Assembly (NCBI GenBank): GCA_004298505.1 | Contig: SCRO01000012.1 | Coordinates: 1-57,102 of the forward strand | Source: Rhodanobacter sp. | GTDB taxonomy: Bacteria > Pseudomonadota > Gammaproteobacteria > Xanthomonadales > Rhodanobacteraceae | Reading direction: 5' to 3' | Length of the DNA stretch: 57,102 nt | Shown here: positions 50,023 through 57,102 of the stretch, piece after piece | How the letters are laid out: each line of letters starts with the position of its first letter | Position numbering within the stretch: position 1 is the first letter of the stretch | Program-made: the position numbers and the translations under genes | The notes under the pieces: generated by a model | The model's input: only the letters and a program-made list of their open reading frames with translations | The model's database searches: none | What the model was told of the DNA's origin: nothing

Positions 50023-51219
50023 TCACTTGCCGGTCGTTGCGCGCGAGCGCATGTAATGGTTGAACAGCACCGCAAGCAGCAACATGGCGCCCAGCACCAC
50101 GCGGTACCAATCGGAATCGACGTTGGTATAGGAAATACCGATCTGCACCACGCCGAAGATCAGCGCGCCAAAGCAGGCGCCGAGTACCGAGCCGTAACCG
50201 CCGGTGAGCAAGGTACCGCCAATGACCGCGGCTATGATCGCCTCAAACTCTTTCTGCAGGCCGCGATCCGATGCAGCGGAACCGACATCGGAAACCTGCA
50301 GCACCGCAAACAGGCAGGCGCAGAAGGCGGTGAACACGAACAGGCTGATCTTGACCCGGCGCACCGGCACGCCGACATTCTTGGCCGCGTTGGCATCACC
50401 ACCGGCGGTGAAGATCCAGTTGCCGAAACGTGTCTTGGATAGGACGAAGCCGGCAGAGCAGGCCACCAGTGCCCACCACAACAGCACCTTGGGCAGGCCA
50501 GCGACGACCGGGTTTCCACTGGGCAACTTATCGATGACACCAACATGCGCCATCCAAGTGAACAGCCAGTGCAGGGTGGTGCCCTGAAACAGCGCATGTG
50601 TCACCGGATCCCGTGAAAAATGGGCGCCTACACCGCTGACGATCGTGCTGCCACCAAACTCGGTGGACAGCACGATGGTCAACCCGCGCAAAATAAACAT
50701 GAAAGCGAGCGTGACGATAAAGCTGGGCAGCTTGGTGCGCATCACCAGATAGCCGTTCAACCAGCCCAGCGCCATGCAGCCACCGAAAGCGAACAACGTG
50801 GCCAGCCACATGGGCCAGCCGAAAAATACCGATGGCACGGCCAGCATCATGCCGGCAAAACCGATCATTGACCCCAGCGACAGGTCGAACTCGCCGGCAA
50901 TCATCAGCAAGCTGGCACCGACCGCGATGATCCCCAAGTAAGCAGCCACCTGCGACCAGTTCATGATGCCGTCGAGGTTGAACATGCCCGAGTCACCGGC
51001 GAACACGCCAAAGAATACGAAGACGAGAACGGTGGCGGCGATCGATCCCACTTCGGGGCGATTCAGCAACGCGCGCCACGGCGAGATGTGTCGCACGCGC
51101 TCGTCACCCGGGACGGAGGGGGGCGCGCCAGGAGGTGTCGCGCTCGGCTGCTTCAGTGTTGTATTCGCGGGAATAGTTTTGGCAAGAATCATAACCATAT
51201 CGGAAGACGTGCTGCTCAT
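50023..51219 (-). CDS. Sugar/inositol ABC transporter permease (CUT2 type)
   Basis: A 398-residue permease of the BPD_transp_2 family. An N-terminal cytoplasmic stretch of about 55 residues (rich in Pro, Thr, Ser) precedes the helices. Typical segments are [90 protein letters not shown], the coupling loop, and [37 protein letters not shown]. The periplasmic loop between helices ([18 protein letters not shown]) is longer than in RbsC, as in inositol and fructose permeases. It lies between the binding protein and the ATPase. Confidence 0.9.
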   Translation of the reverse strand: MSSTSSDMVMILAKTIPANTTLKQPSATPPGAPPSVPGDERVRHISPWRALLNRPEVGSIAATVLVFVFFGVFAGDSGMFNLDGIMNWSQVAAYLGIIAVGASLLMIAGEFDLSLGSMIGFAGMMLAVPSVFFGWPMWLATLFAFGGCMALGWLNGYLVMRTKLPSFIVTLAFMFILRGLTIVLSTEFGGSTIVSGVGAHFSRDPVTHALFQGTTLHWLFTWMAHVGVIDKLPSGNPVVAGLPKVLLWWALVACSAGFVLSKTRFGNWIFTAGGDANAAKNVGVPVRRVKISLFVFTAFCACLFAVLQVSDVGSAASDRGLQKEFEAIIAAVIGGTLLTGGYGSVLGACFGALIFGVVQIGISYTNVDSDWYRVVLGAMLLLAVLFNHYMRSRATTGK

Positions 51220-51299
51220 GAAATCTCCAACGCTTGCACTAGGAATGATTTGTCGATCGTTGGACCGATCGCCCCGGGGCGACCGGTCCTCAGCGAGCC

Positions 51300-52343
51300 C
51301 TAGCGATACTGGCCGGCGTACTTTTCGACCGCGGCCACGTTGTTCTTGGTGACAAAGGCCGGGCCGGAACTGACGCCGTCGGCGTTGTAGACCGGTACCA
51401 GACCATATTCCTTCAGGCGCATCTGGAACTTCGGATTCGCCTTCAGCGTGGCGATGATCTTGTCCTTGTCCGTCGTCTTGTCTTCATGCGCAATCACCAA
51501 GGCAGCAATCGCCATATAGCCCTGCAGGTACGGCTGTTGGTCGACGGCGAAATTAATCGTGCCACCCTTGATCGCCTTGATGATGCCAGGTGACAGATCA
51601 AACGTGCCGAAGTAGATCTTGCCGTTCAGATGCATCTGCTTCAGCGCCTGCACGGTCGGTTCGGCTGAATTGGGGCCAAGCGCCAGAATCGCTTGCGTCT
51701 TGGGGTGGTTGCGCAGGTAGGCCATAACCTTGCTCTTGACCACGGTAGGATCCATGCCGCTGTCGATCATCGAACTCTTGGCGTCCACGCCGATGGCATC
51801 GGCAAAGCCTTTGCAGCGCTGGAACAAGCCCTGGTTAGTGACGTAGTGGTTCACACAAACGAAGGACTTGATGCCCCGCGCCTTGGCACGATCGCCGGCG
51901 GCTTTACCTGCCGCGTATTCCTGCTGACCGATATGCATGATCGCACCGAGCTTTTTGCTTTCTTCGATGGTACCGGCGTTGAAGGTAACTGTTGGGATGC
52001 CCTTGGCAGTGATTTTTGCAGCGGCCTTGGACAGTACGTCATAGTCGGCGATGTCATAGGCGACGCCGTCGTAATTGCGCGCGGCCGCCTGCTCCAGCAG
52101 ACGCGCCATATCGGCCAGGTCACCGTTGGGCGGATTGTGGTAGTCAACCTGTACACCGAAGTCTTCACCAGCCTGTTTTATGGAATTCTTGATGGTGTTC
52201 CACCAGGAATCGGAATCGGCGGCGTGGCTGACCATGACGTAACGTTCGTTTGCGTGCGGGCCATCGGCGGCCCGCAGAGCAGGCGTCAGGATCATACCGG
52301 CCAGCATGGTTGCCAGGCAGAGGAAACTTTTCCGAAGTTGCAT
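51300..52343 (-). CDS. Periplasmic inositol/sugar-binding protein
   Basis: A 347-residue type 1 periplasmic-binding protein; ATG 52343 begins a signal peptide (MQLRKSFLCLATMLAGMILT, then PALRA and cleavage before ADG). The upstream open frame is non-coding. The mature part has VMVSHAADSDSWWNTIKNSIKQAGEDFGVQVDYHNPPNGDLADM, DGVAYDIADYDVLSKAAAKI, VTFNAGTIEESKKLGAIMHIGQQEYAAGKAAG and FGTFDLSPGIIKAIKGG. The SDSWWN and GDLADM segments are usual in inositol- or fructose-type binding proteins. First gene of the minus-strand iol operon, divergent from the RpiR regulator. Confidence 0.88.
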   Translation of the reverse strand: MQLRKSFLCLATMLAGMILTPALRAADGPHANERYVMVSHAADSDSWWNTIKNSIKQAGEDFGVQVDYHNPPNGDLADMARLLEQAAARNYDGVAYDIADYDVLSKAAAKITAKGIPTVTFNAGTIEESKKLGAIMHIGQQEYAAGKAAGDRAKARGIKSFVCVNHYVTNQGLFQRCKGFADAIGVDAKSSMIDSGMDPTVVKSKVMAYLRNHPKTQAILALGPNSAEPTVQALKQMHLNGKIYFGTFDLSPGIIKAIKGGTINFAVDQQPYLQGYMAIAALVIAHEDKTTDKDKIIATLKANPKFQMRLKEYGLVPVYNADGVSSGPAFVTKNNVAAVEKYAGQYR

Positions 52344-52455
52344 AGCACTCTCCAGTCGTGGGGGCCGGGTTTGCCGGCTCGGTTCAGATCGGGCCATGTC
52401 TGTTGACAGGCTGGGGTTAGACGTTGATCCGAGCGTGGCCCCCTTTTTCCTGAAA

Positions 52456-52471
52456 TGCAATGTGCATTGCA
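52456..52471. promoter_or_regulatory. Inverted repeat in the divergent iol promoter region
   Basis: TGCAATGTGCATTGCA consists of TGCAATG, a 2-bp spacer and its reverse complement CATTGCA. It lies 113 bp upstream of the binding-protein gene and 101 bp upstream of the RpiR gene, in an A/T-rich divergent promoter region. It is the best candidate operator for the adjacent RpiR regulator. Confidence 0.6.
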
Positions 52472-52571
52472 CAATAAAAAAACTAGAACAAAAATTCCAT
52501 TTCATGCATAAGATGTGCTTCTCCGTCACGCTTGCAGTGACAAACCTTCCTTGACGAGTGGATCCGCACAC

Positions 52572-53438
52572 ATGACCAAAAGCAGCGGTGTCGAACAGTT
52601 GATGCAACGAATTGCCGAGCAGTTCGATGCCTTGCCGCGGCAACAGCGGAACGTGGCGCGTTATGTCGAGGAACAGCGCGCCAATATCATGCTTCAGCGC
52701 GTCAACGAGGTCGCCGAAGGTGCCGGTGTGCATGGGTCAGCGGTGGTGCGATTTGCGCAGCGCTTCGGCTTCTCCGGTTACAGCGAGATGCAGGCCGTGT
52801 TCCGCAGCGAACACACGGCGCAAGTCACACCGGCACGCAGCTACCAGCAGCGTATTCGTCAAGTCATCGAGGACGAACCCGAACAGATGGCGCCGGCGCA
52901 GATGGCACTGCGTTTCATCGAGGCCAGCCGGTCTGGGCTCGACGATCTGGCCAGCGAATTCGACGCGAAAAGTTTCGAGGACGCGGTGGATCTTCTGGCC
53001 AAGGCGGAAACCATTTACGTGGTTGCCGTGCGCCGTGCGTTTTCCATTGCCAGCTATATTGCTTACGCCTTGCAGCACACGCACAAGCGGGTGTTGCTGG
53101 TGAATGGGCTGGGTGGCATGTATCGCGAGCAGATGCACAGCATTGGCAAGAAGGATGTGCTGATTGCAATCAGCTTTCCGCCTTACAGCAAGGAACCCCT
53201 CTACTGCGTCCGTGTGGCGACAGAGCGCAAGGCGAAAGTGCTGGCGATTACCGAAAGCGGCATGGGTCCGCTGGCTCGTCGCGCCAGCGTATTGCTCAAA
53301 GTGCGCGAGGGCAGCGCGTTCGCGTTCCGCGCACTGACCAGCACCATTTGCCTGTGTCAGGCGCTGTTCGTGGCTCTGGCCTACAAGCTTGAGCTGACTG
53401 TTGAAGAAACTACCCCACCTGGAGAATACGATGATTGA
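52572..53438 (+). CDS. iolR: RpiR/MurR-family regulator of inositol catabolism (IolR-like)
   Basis: A 288-residue regulator from ATG 52572. The N-terminal HTH_6 domain (residues 1-80) has GVEQLMQRIAEQFDALPRQQRNVARYVEEQ and VNEVAEGAGVHGSAVVRFAQRFGFSGYSEMQ. The SIS sugar-phosphate-binding domain follows (about 125-270: ETIYVVAVRRAFSIASYIAYALQHT, KKDVLIAISFPPYSKEPL, KVLAITESGMGPLARRASVLL). RpiR-type proteins repress inositol genes in rhizobia and enteric bacteria by sensing a phosphorylated intermediate. It faces the binding-protein operon and overlaps the following dehydrogenase gene by 8 bp. Confidence 0.87.
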   Translation: MTKSSGVEQLMQRIAEQFDALPRQQRNVARYVEEQRANIMLQRVNEVAEGAGVHGSAVVRFAQRFGFSGYSEMQAVFRSEHTAQVTPARSYQQRIRQVIEDEPEQMAPAQMALRFIEASRSGLDDLASEFDAKSFEDAVDLLAKAETIYVVAVRRAFSIASYIAYALQHTHKRVLLVNGLGGMYREQMHSIGKKDVLIAISFPPYSKEPLYCVRVATERKAKVLAITESGMGPLARRASVLLKVREGSAFAFRALTSTICLCQALFVALAYKLELTVEETTPPGEYDD

Positions 53439-54423
53439 AGTAGCCGTTTTTGGTGCCGGCCGTATCGGCAAGATCCACGCAGCCAACGTGGCGCGCCACC
53501 CGCAGGCAAAACTTAAATACGTGGTCGACACGCACGTGCCGTCGGCCGACGCGCTGGCCGCCGAATCGGGGGCCAAGGTGGTCTCGGTGGAAGAGGCTCT
53601 TAGCGATCCGGCCATTGGTGCGGTGGTGATCGGTTCCAGCACCGACACGCATGCCGACCTGATCCTGCGCTCGGCGGCTGCCGGCAAGGCGATCTTCTGC
53701 GAAAAGCCAGTGGACCTGGATGTGCAGCGCGCTCGTGAGTGCGAGACCGCAGTGAACAAGGCCGGCGTAGTATGCATGGTCGGTTTTCAGCGCCGCTTCG
53801 ATCCAACGTTTGCTGCGCTGAAAGCACGCCTGGAAGCCGGCGAAATCGGTGATGCCGAGATGTTGGTGATTACCAGCCGCGATGCGGCGCCACCGCCGGT
53901 GTCCTATATCGAACGCTCCGGCGGTGTGTTTAAGGACATGCTAATCCACGACTTCGACATCTTCCGCTGGATTCTCGGCGGCGAGGCGGTAAGCCTGTAT
54001 GCTACCGGCGGCAGTCTCGGCTTTCCGGAAGTGGCCGCTGCCGGTGACATCACCCAGGCCACCGTCAGCATCCGCACCAGGAGCGGCGGTCTGTGCCAGA
54101 TCAATGCGTCGCGCCGATCTGCCTACGGCTACGACCAGCGCTTCGAGGTGTTGGGAAGCAGGGGCCTGCTGCAGGCCGGCAACGTGCGGCCGACCCAGGT
54201 AGTTGCATGGGGCGAGCAGTCGATCAGCACCGACAAACCGGAGCACTTTTTTCTCGAGCGCTACCGCGACGCGTATGCACTGGAGATCGCACATTTCTTC
54301 GACGCACTAAGCAACGGCACACCGGTGCGCACCACGATTGCCGACGGCATCAAGTCGCTGGAGCTGGCCGAGCTGGCTACGCGCTCGTGGAAGGAAGGCA
54401 AAGCTCTTGACTGCTCTATTTGA
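53431..54423 (+). CDS. iolG: Inositol 2-dehydrogenase IolG
   Basis: A 330-residue Gfo/Idh/MocA dehydrogenase, ATG 53431. Motifs: Rossmann start IEVAVFGAGRIGKIHAANVARHP, the catalytic-region KAIFCEKPVDLDVQRA, GFQRRFDPTFAALKARLEAGEIG and VFKDMLIHDFDIFRWILGGE with the catalytic Asp and His. GSRGLLQAGN and the final TRSWKEGKALDC complete the family pattern. It oxidises myo-inositol to 2-keto-myo-inositol with NAD, the first step. Translation is coupled to the RpiR gene by an 8-bp overlap. Confidence 0.92.
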   Translation: MIEVAVFGAGRIGKIHAANVARHPQAKLKYVVDTHVPSADALAAESGAKVVSVEEALSDPAIGAVVIGSSTDTHADLILRSAAAGKAIFCEKPVDLDVQRARECETAVNKAGVVCMVGFQRRFDPTFAALKARLEAGEIGDAEMLVITSRDAAPPPVSYIERSGGVFKDMLIHDFDIFRWILGGEAVSLYATGGSLGFPEVAAAGDITQATVSIRTRSGGLCQINASRRSAYGYDQRFEVLGSRGLLQAGNVRPTQVVAWGEQSISTDKPEHFFLERYRDAYALEIAHFFDALSNGTPVRTTIADGIKSLELAELATRSWKEGKALDCSI

Positions 54424-54544
54424 GAGCGGGTGCCGGGCCAGAGATTGAATTGAGCGTTCCCTGCGAATTGTGCTTCGCATCACCATCAAAAATCGTGGGC
54501 GTGCTTGCCCACCTTTTCACCGGCAGAGCTAACGGAGCTCACGT

Positions 54545-55567
54545 ATGAATCAGAACATTCTCACCATCGGTCTGGCAGGGCTAGGTCGGTTGGGACGACA
54601 TTATGCGCGAAACCTCGCGTTCAATGTCCCGCATGCAAAGTTGGCAGCCGTCTGCAGTCCGCTGGAAGACGAAGTTGCCTGGGCACGTGACACGCTGGGG
54701 GTCGAACGGAGCTACAGCGACTACGCCAAGATGCTTGCCGATCCAACGTTGGATGCGGTGTTTCTGGTTACGCCGACGTCATTGCACGCCAATCAGATTG
54801 CGCAGGCGCTCGATGCCGGCAAACATGTATTCTGCGAGAAGCCGCTGTCGCTGGAACTGGAAGCCTGCCAGCGTACAGTGGCGCACGCCGCGCGTTCTCC
54901 GCACCTGCGTGCAATGGTCGGTTTTGTCCGCCATTTCGATGCCAGCTATTGCGACGCCAAGGCGCAGATCAAGGCGGGCGCCATCGGCAAACCGTTCATG
55001 GTGTATTCGCAGACAGCCGACCTGCTCGATCCCAGCGGCGCCTTTGTCAAGTTTGCACCGACCAGTGGCGGCCTTTTTCTCGACTGCAGCGTGCATGACG
55101 TTGATCTCGCGCGCTGGCTGCTGGGTCGTCCCAAGGCCATTCGCGCCTATGCCACCGGCACCGTGGCGGTGTATGACGAGTTGAAGGCGCTGGGCGATAT
55201 CGACAACGGCATGGCGATCTGCGAATTCGAAAACGGCTGCACGGCGATGTTCCACGCCTCGCGGACACAAGCCCATGGCCATGACACGCATACCGAGATC
55301 ACCGGCACCGCTGGCAAACTCAGCATCGGCCGCAATCCGCGTATGAACCGCTTGGAAATCGCCGATACACACGGCGTGCGTTCGCTATCCACACCCAGCT
55401 TCTTCGAACGCTTCGGCGACGCCTTTCACGCCCAGTGCGTGCACTTCGTGGACGCCGTGCTTGACAACAAACCATTCGACCTCACTCTTGAAGACGCCGC
55501 CGAAGCCACGCGCATCGCCATTGCCTTGCGCCAATCCATGCAGACACATCAGTCGGTCGCGTTGTAA
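54545..55567 (+). CDS. Second IolG-like inositol dehydrogenase
   Basis: A 340-residue Gfo/Idh/MocA protein, ATG 54545. It begins ILTIGLAGLGRLGRHYARNLAFNVPHAKL and has HVFCEKPLSLELEACQRT and VGFVRHFDASYCDAKAQI. The catalytic-region segment is GLFLDCSVHDVDLARWLLGRP, then GTAGKLSIGRNPRMNR. It is a paralogue of the preceding iolG rather than a close copy. It may act on another stereoisomer (scyllo- or D-chiro-inositol) or on an inosose; this is inferred from the usual presence of several such enzymes in iol clusters. It lies 121 bp after iolG. Confidence 0.88.
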   Translation: MNQNILTIGLAGLGRLGRHYARNLAFNVPHAKLAAVCSPLEDEVAWARDTLGVERSYSDYAKMLADPTLDAVFLVTPTSLHANQIAQALDAGKHVFCEKPLSLELEACQRTVAHAARSPHLRAMVGFVRHFDASYCDAKAQIKAGAIGKPFMVYSQTADLLDPSGAFVKFAPTSGGLFLDCSVHDVDLARWLLGRPKAIRAYATGTVAVYDELKALGDIDNGMAICEFENGCTAMFHASRTQAHGHDTHTEITGTAGKLSIGRNPRMNRLEIADTHGVRSLSTPSFFERFGDAFHAQCVHFVDAVLDNKPFDLTLEDAAEATRIAIALRQSMQTHQSVAL

Positions 55568-56060
55568 CAACAGAACTATTGATCGCCCCATTGTCATCAC
55601 ACGGCAGGGCAGCTCGATGCTTCGCTCGCCTTCTTAGTTCTGCTGTATTGCTAAAAGCATGGCATGATGACGCCATCGACGCCATCTTCGAGCGACACGT
55701 GAGGAGGTGGGTCATGGGCACGAGTCTGGAAGCACGCTTTGCGCGGTATGGTGAAACGATCGTGGCTGCGTTTCAAAGCACCTGCCGTACCCGCAGGCTT
55801 CCGCCCGCGCGGGGCTGGGGCCGATGCAGCGCCATCAGCCGTTCTCGATCGCGACCTTACGTGCGGACGGCGGTTGTCAGACTCGGCGGATCGTCGCAGA
55901 CCAGGGGCATAAGTGCTGTCATCCAGCCGCCCCAGCGTCACCGTTATTCGGTCGCAGACGACTACCGCATGGCCGAATCGATCTACCCGGCCTCGACGGT
56001 TGCCGCCTTGAACTGTCCGCCGTGCCGGCATGAGCGGGCGCGCTCCCACCCCGGATGCGC
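55568..56060. other. Region without a supported gene
   Basis: About 490 bp between iolG2 and the kinase gene. Frames in both directions are open but show no recognisable domain. One stretch (SLEARFARYGETIVAAF, about 55714-55770, plus strand) faintly recalls the start of an IS701-type transposase but soon loses similarity. Confidence 0.35.
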
Positions 56061-56687
56061 TCACCAGCGCAGATCGGGTTCGCGGCTGCGCTGGACGACG
56101 TGCGCGACGTTGACCATGTCGTTGTCGTGGGCACGTCGCCGGGCGCCAGCCTCGTCGTAGCCGTGATCCCGCCAGCGCTGTACCAGCCGCGCCTCCAGCA
56201 CCGCGTCCGGCACGTTCAAAAACACGGTGAGGTCGAAACACCCCGCCAGCGCACTCCACGGCGCTTCGTCCAGCAGCAGGTAGTTGCCTTCGGTCAGCAC
56301 CACGCGGTGCTGCGGCGTCACCAGTCGCGCGCCGGCGCGGGCCAGATCCAGATCCCGATCGAACAGCGGCACCGCGATTTCGGTGTTGGCTGCGTCGCGG
56401 ATACGCCGAATCAACGCGTGATAGCCAGCGAAATCGAAGGTGAACGGCATCCCCTTGCGCGCCCGCTGGCCGCGAGCATCCAGCACCGCGTTGTCGAAGT
56501 GAAAGCCATCCATCGGCACCACCGTGCAGGCCAACGCCGGGTCGTCCCGCTCGATTGCGCCCTGCAACTGCTCGACCAGTGTCGACTTGCCGGCGCCGGG
56601 CGCGCCGGCCACTGCCACCACCACCCGCGGCCGCGCCGCCGCCAGCGCCCGCACCCGCTGGACCAGCGGCGTCAGATCCTCGCCCAT
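56061..56687 (-). CDS. Nucleoside/sugar kinase family protein, FrcK-like
   Basis: A 208-residue P-loop kinase. Walker A is VVVAVAGAPGAGKSTLVEQL, followed by VVPMDGFHFDNAVLDARG, the LID-like GMPFTFDFAGYHALIRR, and VPLFDRDLDLARAGARLV. VVLTEGNYLLLDEAPWSAL and FDLTVFLNVPDAVLEARLVQRW complete the fold. This is the PRK09270 group, related to pantothenate and uridine kinases, and often encoded with fructose ABC transporters (FrcK). Its start overlaps the end of an upstream ABC ATPase pseudogene, so it was once the last gene of an frc-type operon. Its substrate is not known. Confidence 0.83.
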   Translation of the reverse strand: MGEDLTPLVQRVRALAAARPRVVVAVAGAPGAGKSTLVEQLQGAIERDDPALACTVVPMDGFHFDNAVLDARGQRARKGMPFTFDFAGYHALIRRIRDAANTEIAVPLFDRDLDLARAGARLVTPQHRVVLTEGNYLLLDEAPWSALAGCFDLTVFLNVPDAVLEARLVQRWRDHGYDEAGARRRAHDNDMVNVAHVVQRSREPDLRW

Positions 56688-56697
56688 CAGCCGGACC

Positions 56698-56985
56698 TCA
56701 CGCCGCCGCAGATTCCGGCGGCGGCGGCTTGGCGCCGGTCATGATGGCCACCGCGTCCGACGACGAGATCTGCCTGGGATCCACCACCGCCGCGCGTCGA
56801 CCCAGGCGGTGGATGTGGATGCGGTCGGCCAGCTCGAACACATGTGGCATGTTGTGCGAGATCAGCACGATCGGCAGCCCGCGCTTCTTCACGTCCTTGA
56901 TCAGCTCCAGCACCTTGCCGGACTCTTTCACGCCCAGCGCCGCGGTCGGCTCGTCCATGATGATGACCTTGGCCGCGAAAGCGGC
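56698..56985 (-). pseudogene. Truncated fructose-type ABC ATPase (FrcA-like), C-terminal part
   Basis: The frame starts inside [22 protein letters not shown], the Walker B and D-loop, and continues through the H-loop PIVLISHNMPHVFELADRIHIHRLGRRAAVV and the C-terminal ISSSDAVAIMTG. The Walker A and signature motifs are absent. An in-frame TGA lies just upstream (about 56992) and unrelated sequence follows. It therefore lost its N-terminal 60 percent. The tail overlaps the FrcK-like kinase start as in intact frc operons. Confidence 0.8.
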
Positions 56986-57102
56986 TCTCTCTCAATCCGT
57001 GTGGTTGACTTCCGCCTGACTTGCGCAGTTTGCAGCGTACCGGCAAGCTTCGCCGATGGAAACTCTCTTCACTCAAGCCCTCGGGCTCAGCGCGCCGTGG
57101 CG

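Noticed and set aside
55714-55930. IS701-type transposase remnant
   Set aside because: Similarity is limited to about 17 residues (SLEARFARYGETIVAAF) and cannot be extended in any frame.
1-57102. CRISPR arrays, rRNA or tRNA genes
   Set aside because: No regularly spaced short repeats, and no rRNA or tRNA-like conserved sequence, were recognised.

Overview
The window looks like a GC-rich gammaproteobacterial chromosome, most likely from the Xanthomonadales/Rhodanobacteraceae (Dyella/Rhodanobacter type). This is inferred from the rsmG-parA-parB block, the strongly GC-ended codons of the backbone genes, a WYL regulator, a DUF481 outer-membrane protein, and GC-rich extragenic palindromes of the kind common in that order. 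No rRNA, tRNA or CRISPR array was seen.

Layout. (1) 1-10.4 kb is backbone: a DUF481 protein (partial), WYL regulator, SLC13 permease, patatin, DUF488 protein, family 2 glycosyltransferase, parB, parA, rsmG and a short SPFH protein. The usual rsmG-parA neighbourhood is interrupted by a truncated sugar ABC ATPase and a broken GH1 beta-glucosidase. (2) 10.9-13.6 kb is a graveyard of a xylose locus: the front half of a LacI regulator fused to an IS630 remnant, xylA with two in-frame internal deletions, xylB reduced to its two ends, and an IS4 transposase fragment. (3) 13.6-22.7 kb is a 2-deoxyribose/ribose-type operon with lower GC: a headless LacI, ribokinase-family kinase, RbsD, RbsA-RbsC-RbsB ABC importer, DeoC and two abutting aldehyde dehydrogenase genes that together resemble ALDH16. 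(4) 23.2-35.7 kb is a first inositol-type island, also A/T-richer: two Gfo/Idh dehydrogenases and an IolE/IolH-like TIM barrel (minus strand), a LacI regulator (minus strand), and iolD-iolC-iolB-iolJ (plus strand). Three TGCAAGCGCTTGCA-type operators tie it to the LacI protein. Modules are separated by IS66, ISAzo13, IS4/IS5-like and other IS debris. (5) 36-40.1 kb holds a truncated tyrosine recombinase, an intact XylR regulator, an IS1595 remnant and an oxidoreductase reduced to its two ends. (6) 40.4-55.6 kb is a second, native-looking inositol system: OprB-type porin, iolA, iolB, iolE, iolD, a fused iolC-DUF2090, an ABC ATPase, permease and binding protein on the minus strand, facing an RpiR regulator and two iolG-like dehydrogenases on the plus strand. 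(7) 56-57.1 kb has a FrcK-like kinase and the truncated tail of a fructose-type ABC ATPase.

How they work together. The second inositol system is a complete route by gene content: outer-membrane entry by porin, ABC import, oxidation by IolG, dehydration by IolE, ring opening by IolD, isomerisation by IolB, phosphorylation and probably aldol cleavage by IolC-DUF2090, and semialdehyde oxidation by IolA. The first island duplicates the middle of this route with a separate class II aldolase, but has no transporter and no IolA. It would therefore depend on the second system or serve another inositol-like substrate. The deo operon would phosphorylate deoxyribose, split it with DeoC and oxidise the acetaldehyde.

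The most notable signals are the repeated in-frame loss of gene middles (xylA twice, xylB, and the oxidoreductase at 39.6 kb), the ALDH16-like split pair, two different inositol modules side by side, and IS ends at module boundaries.
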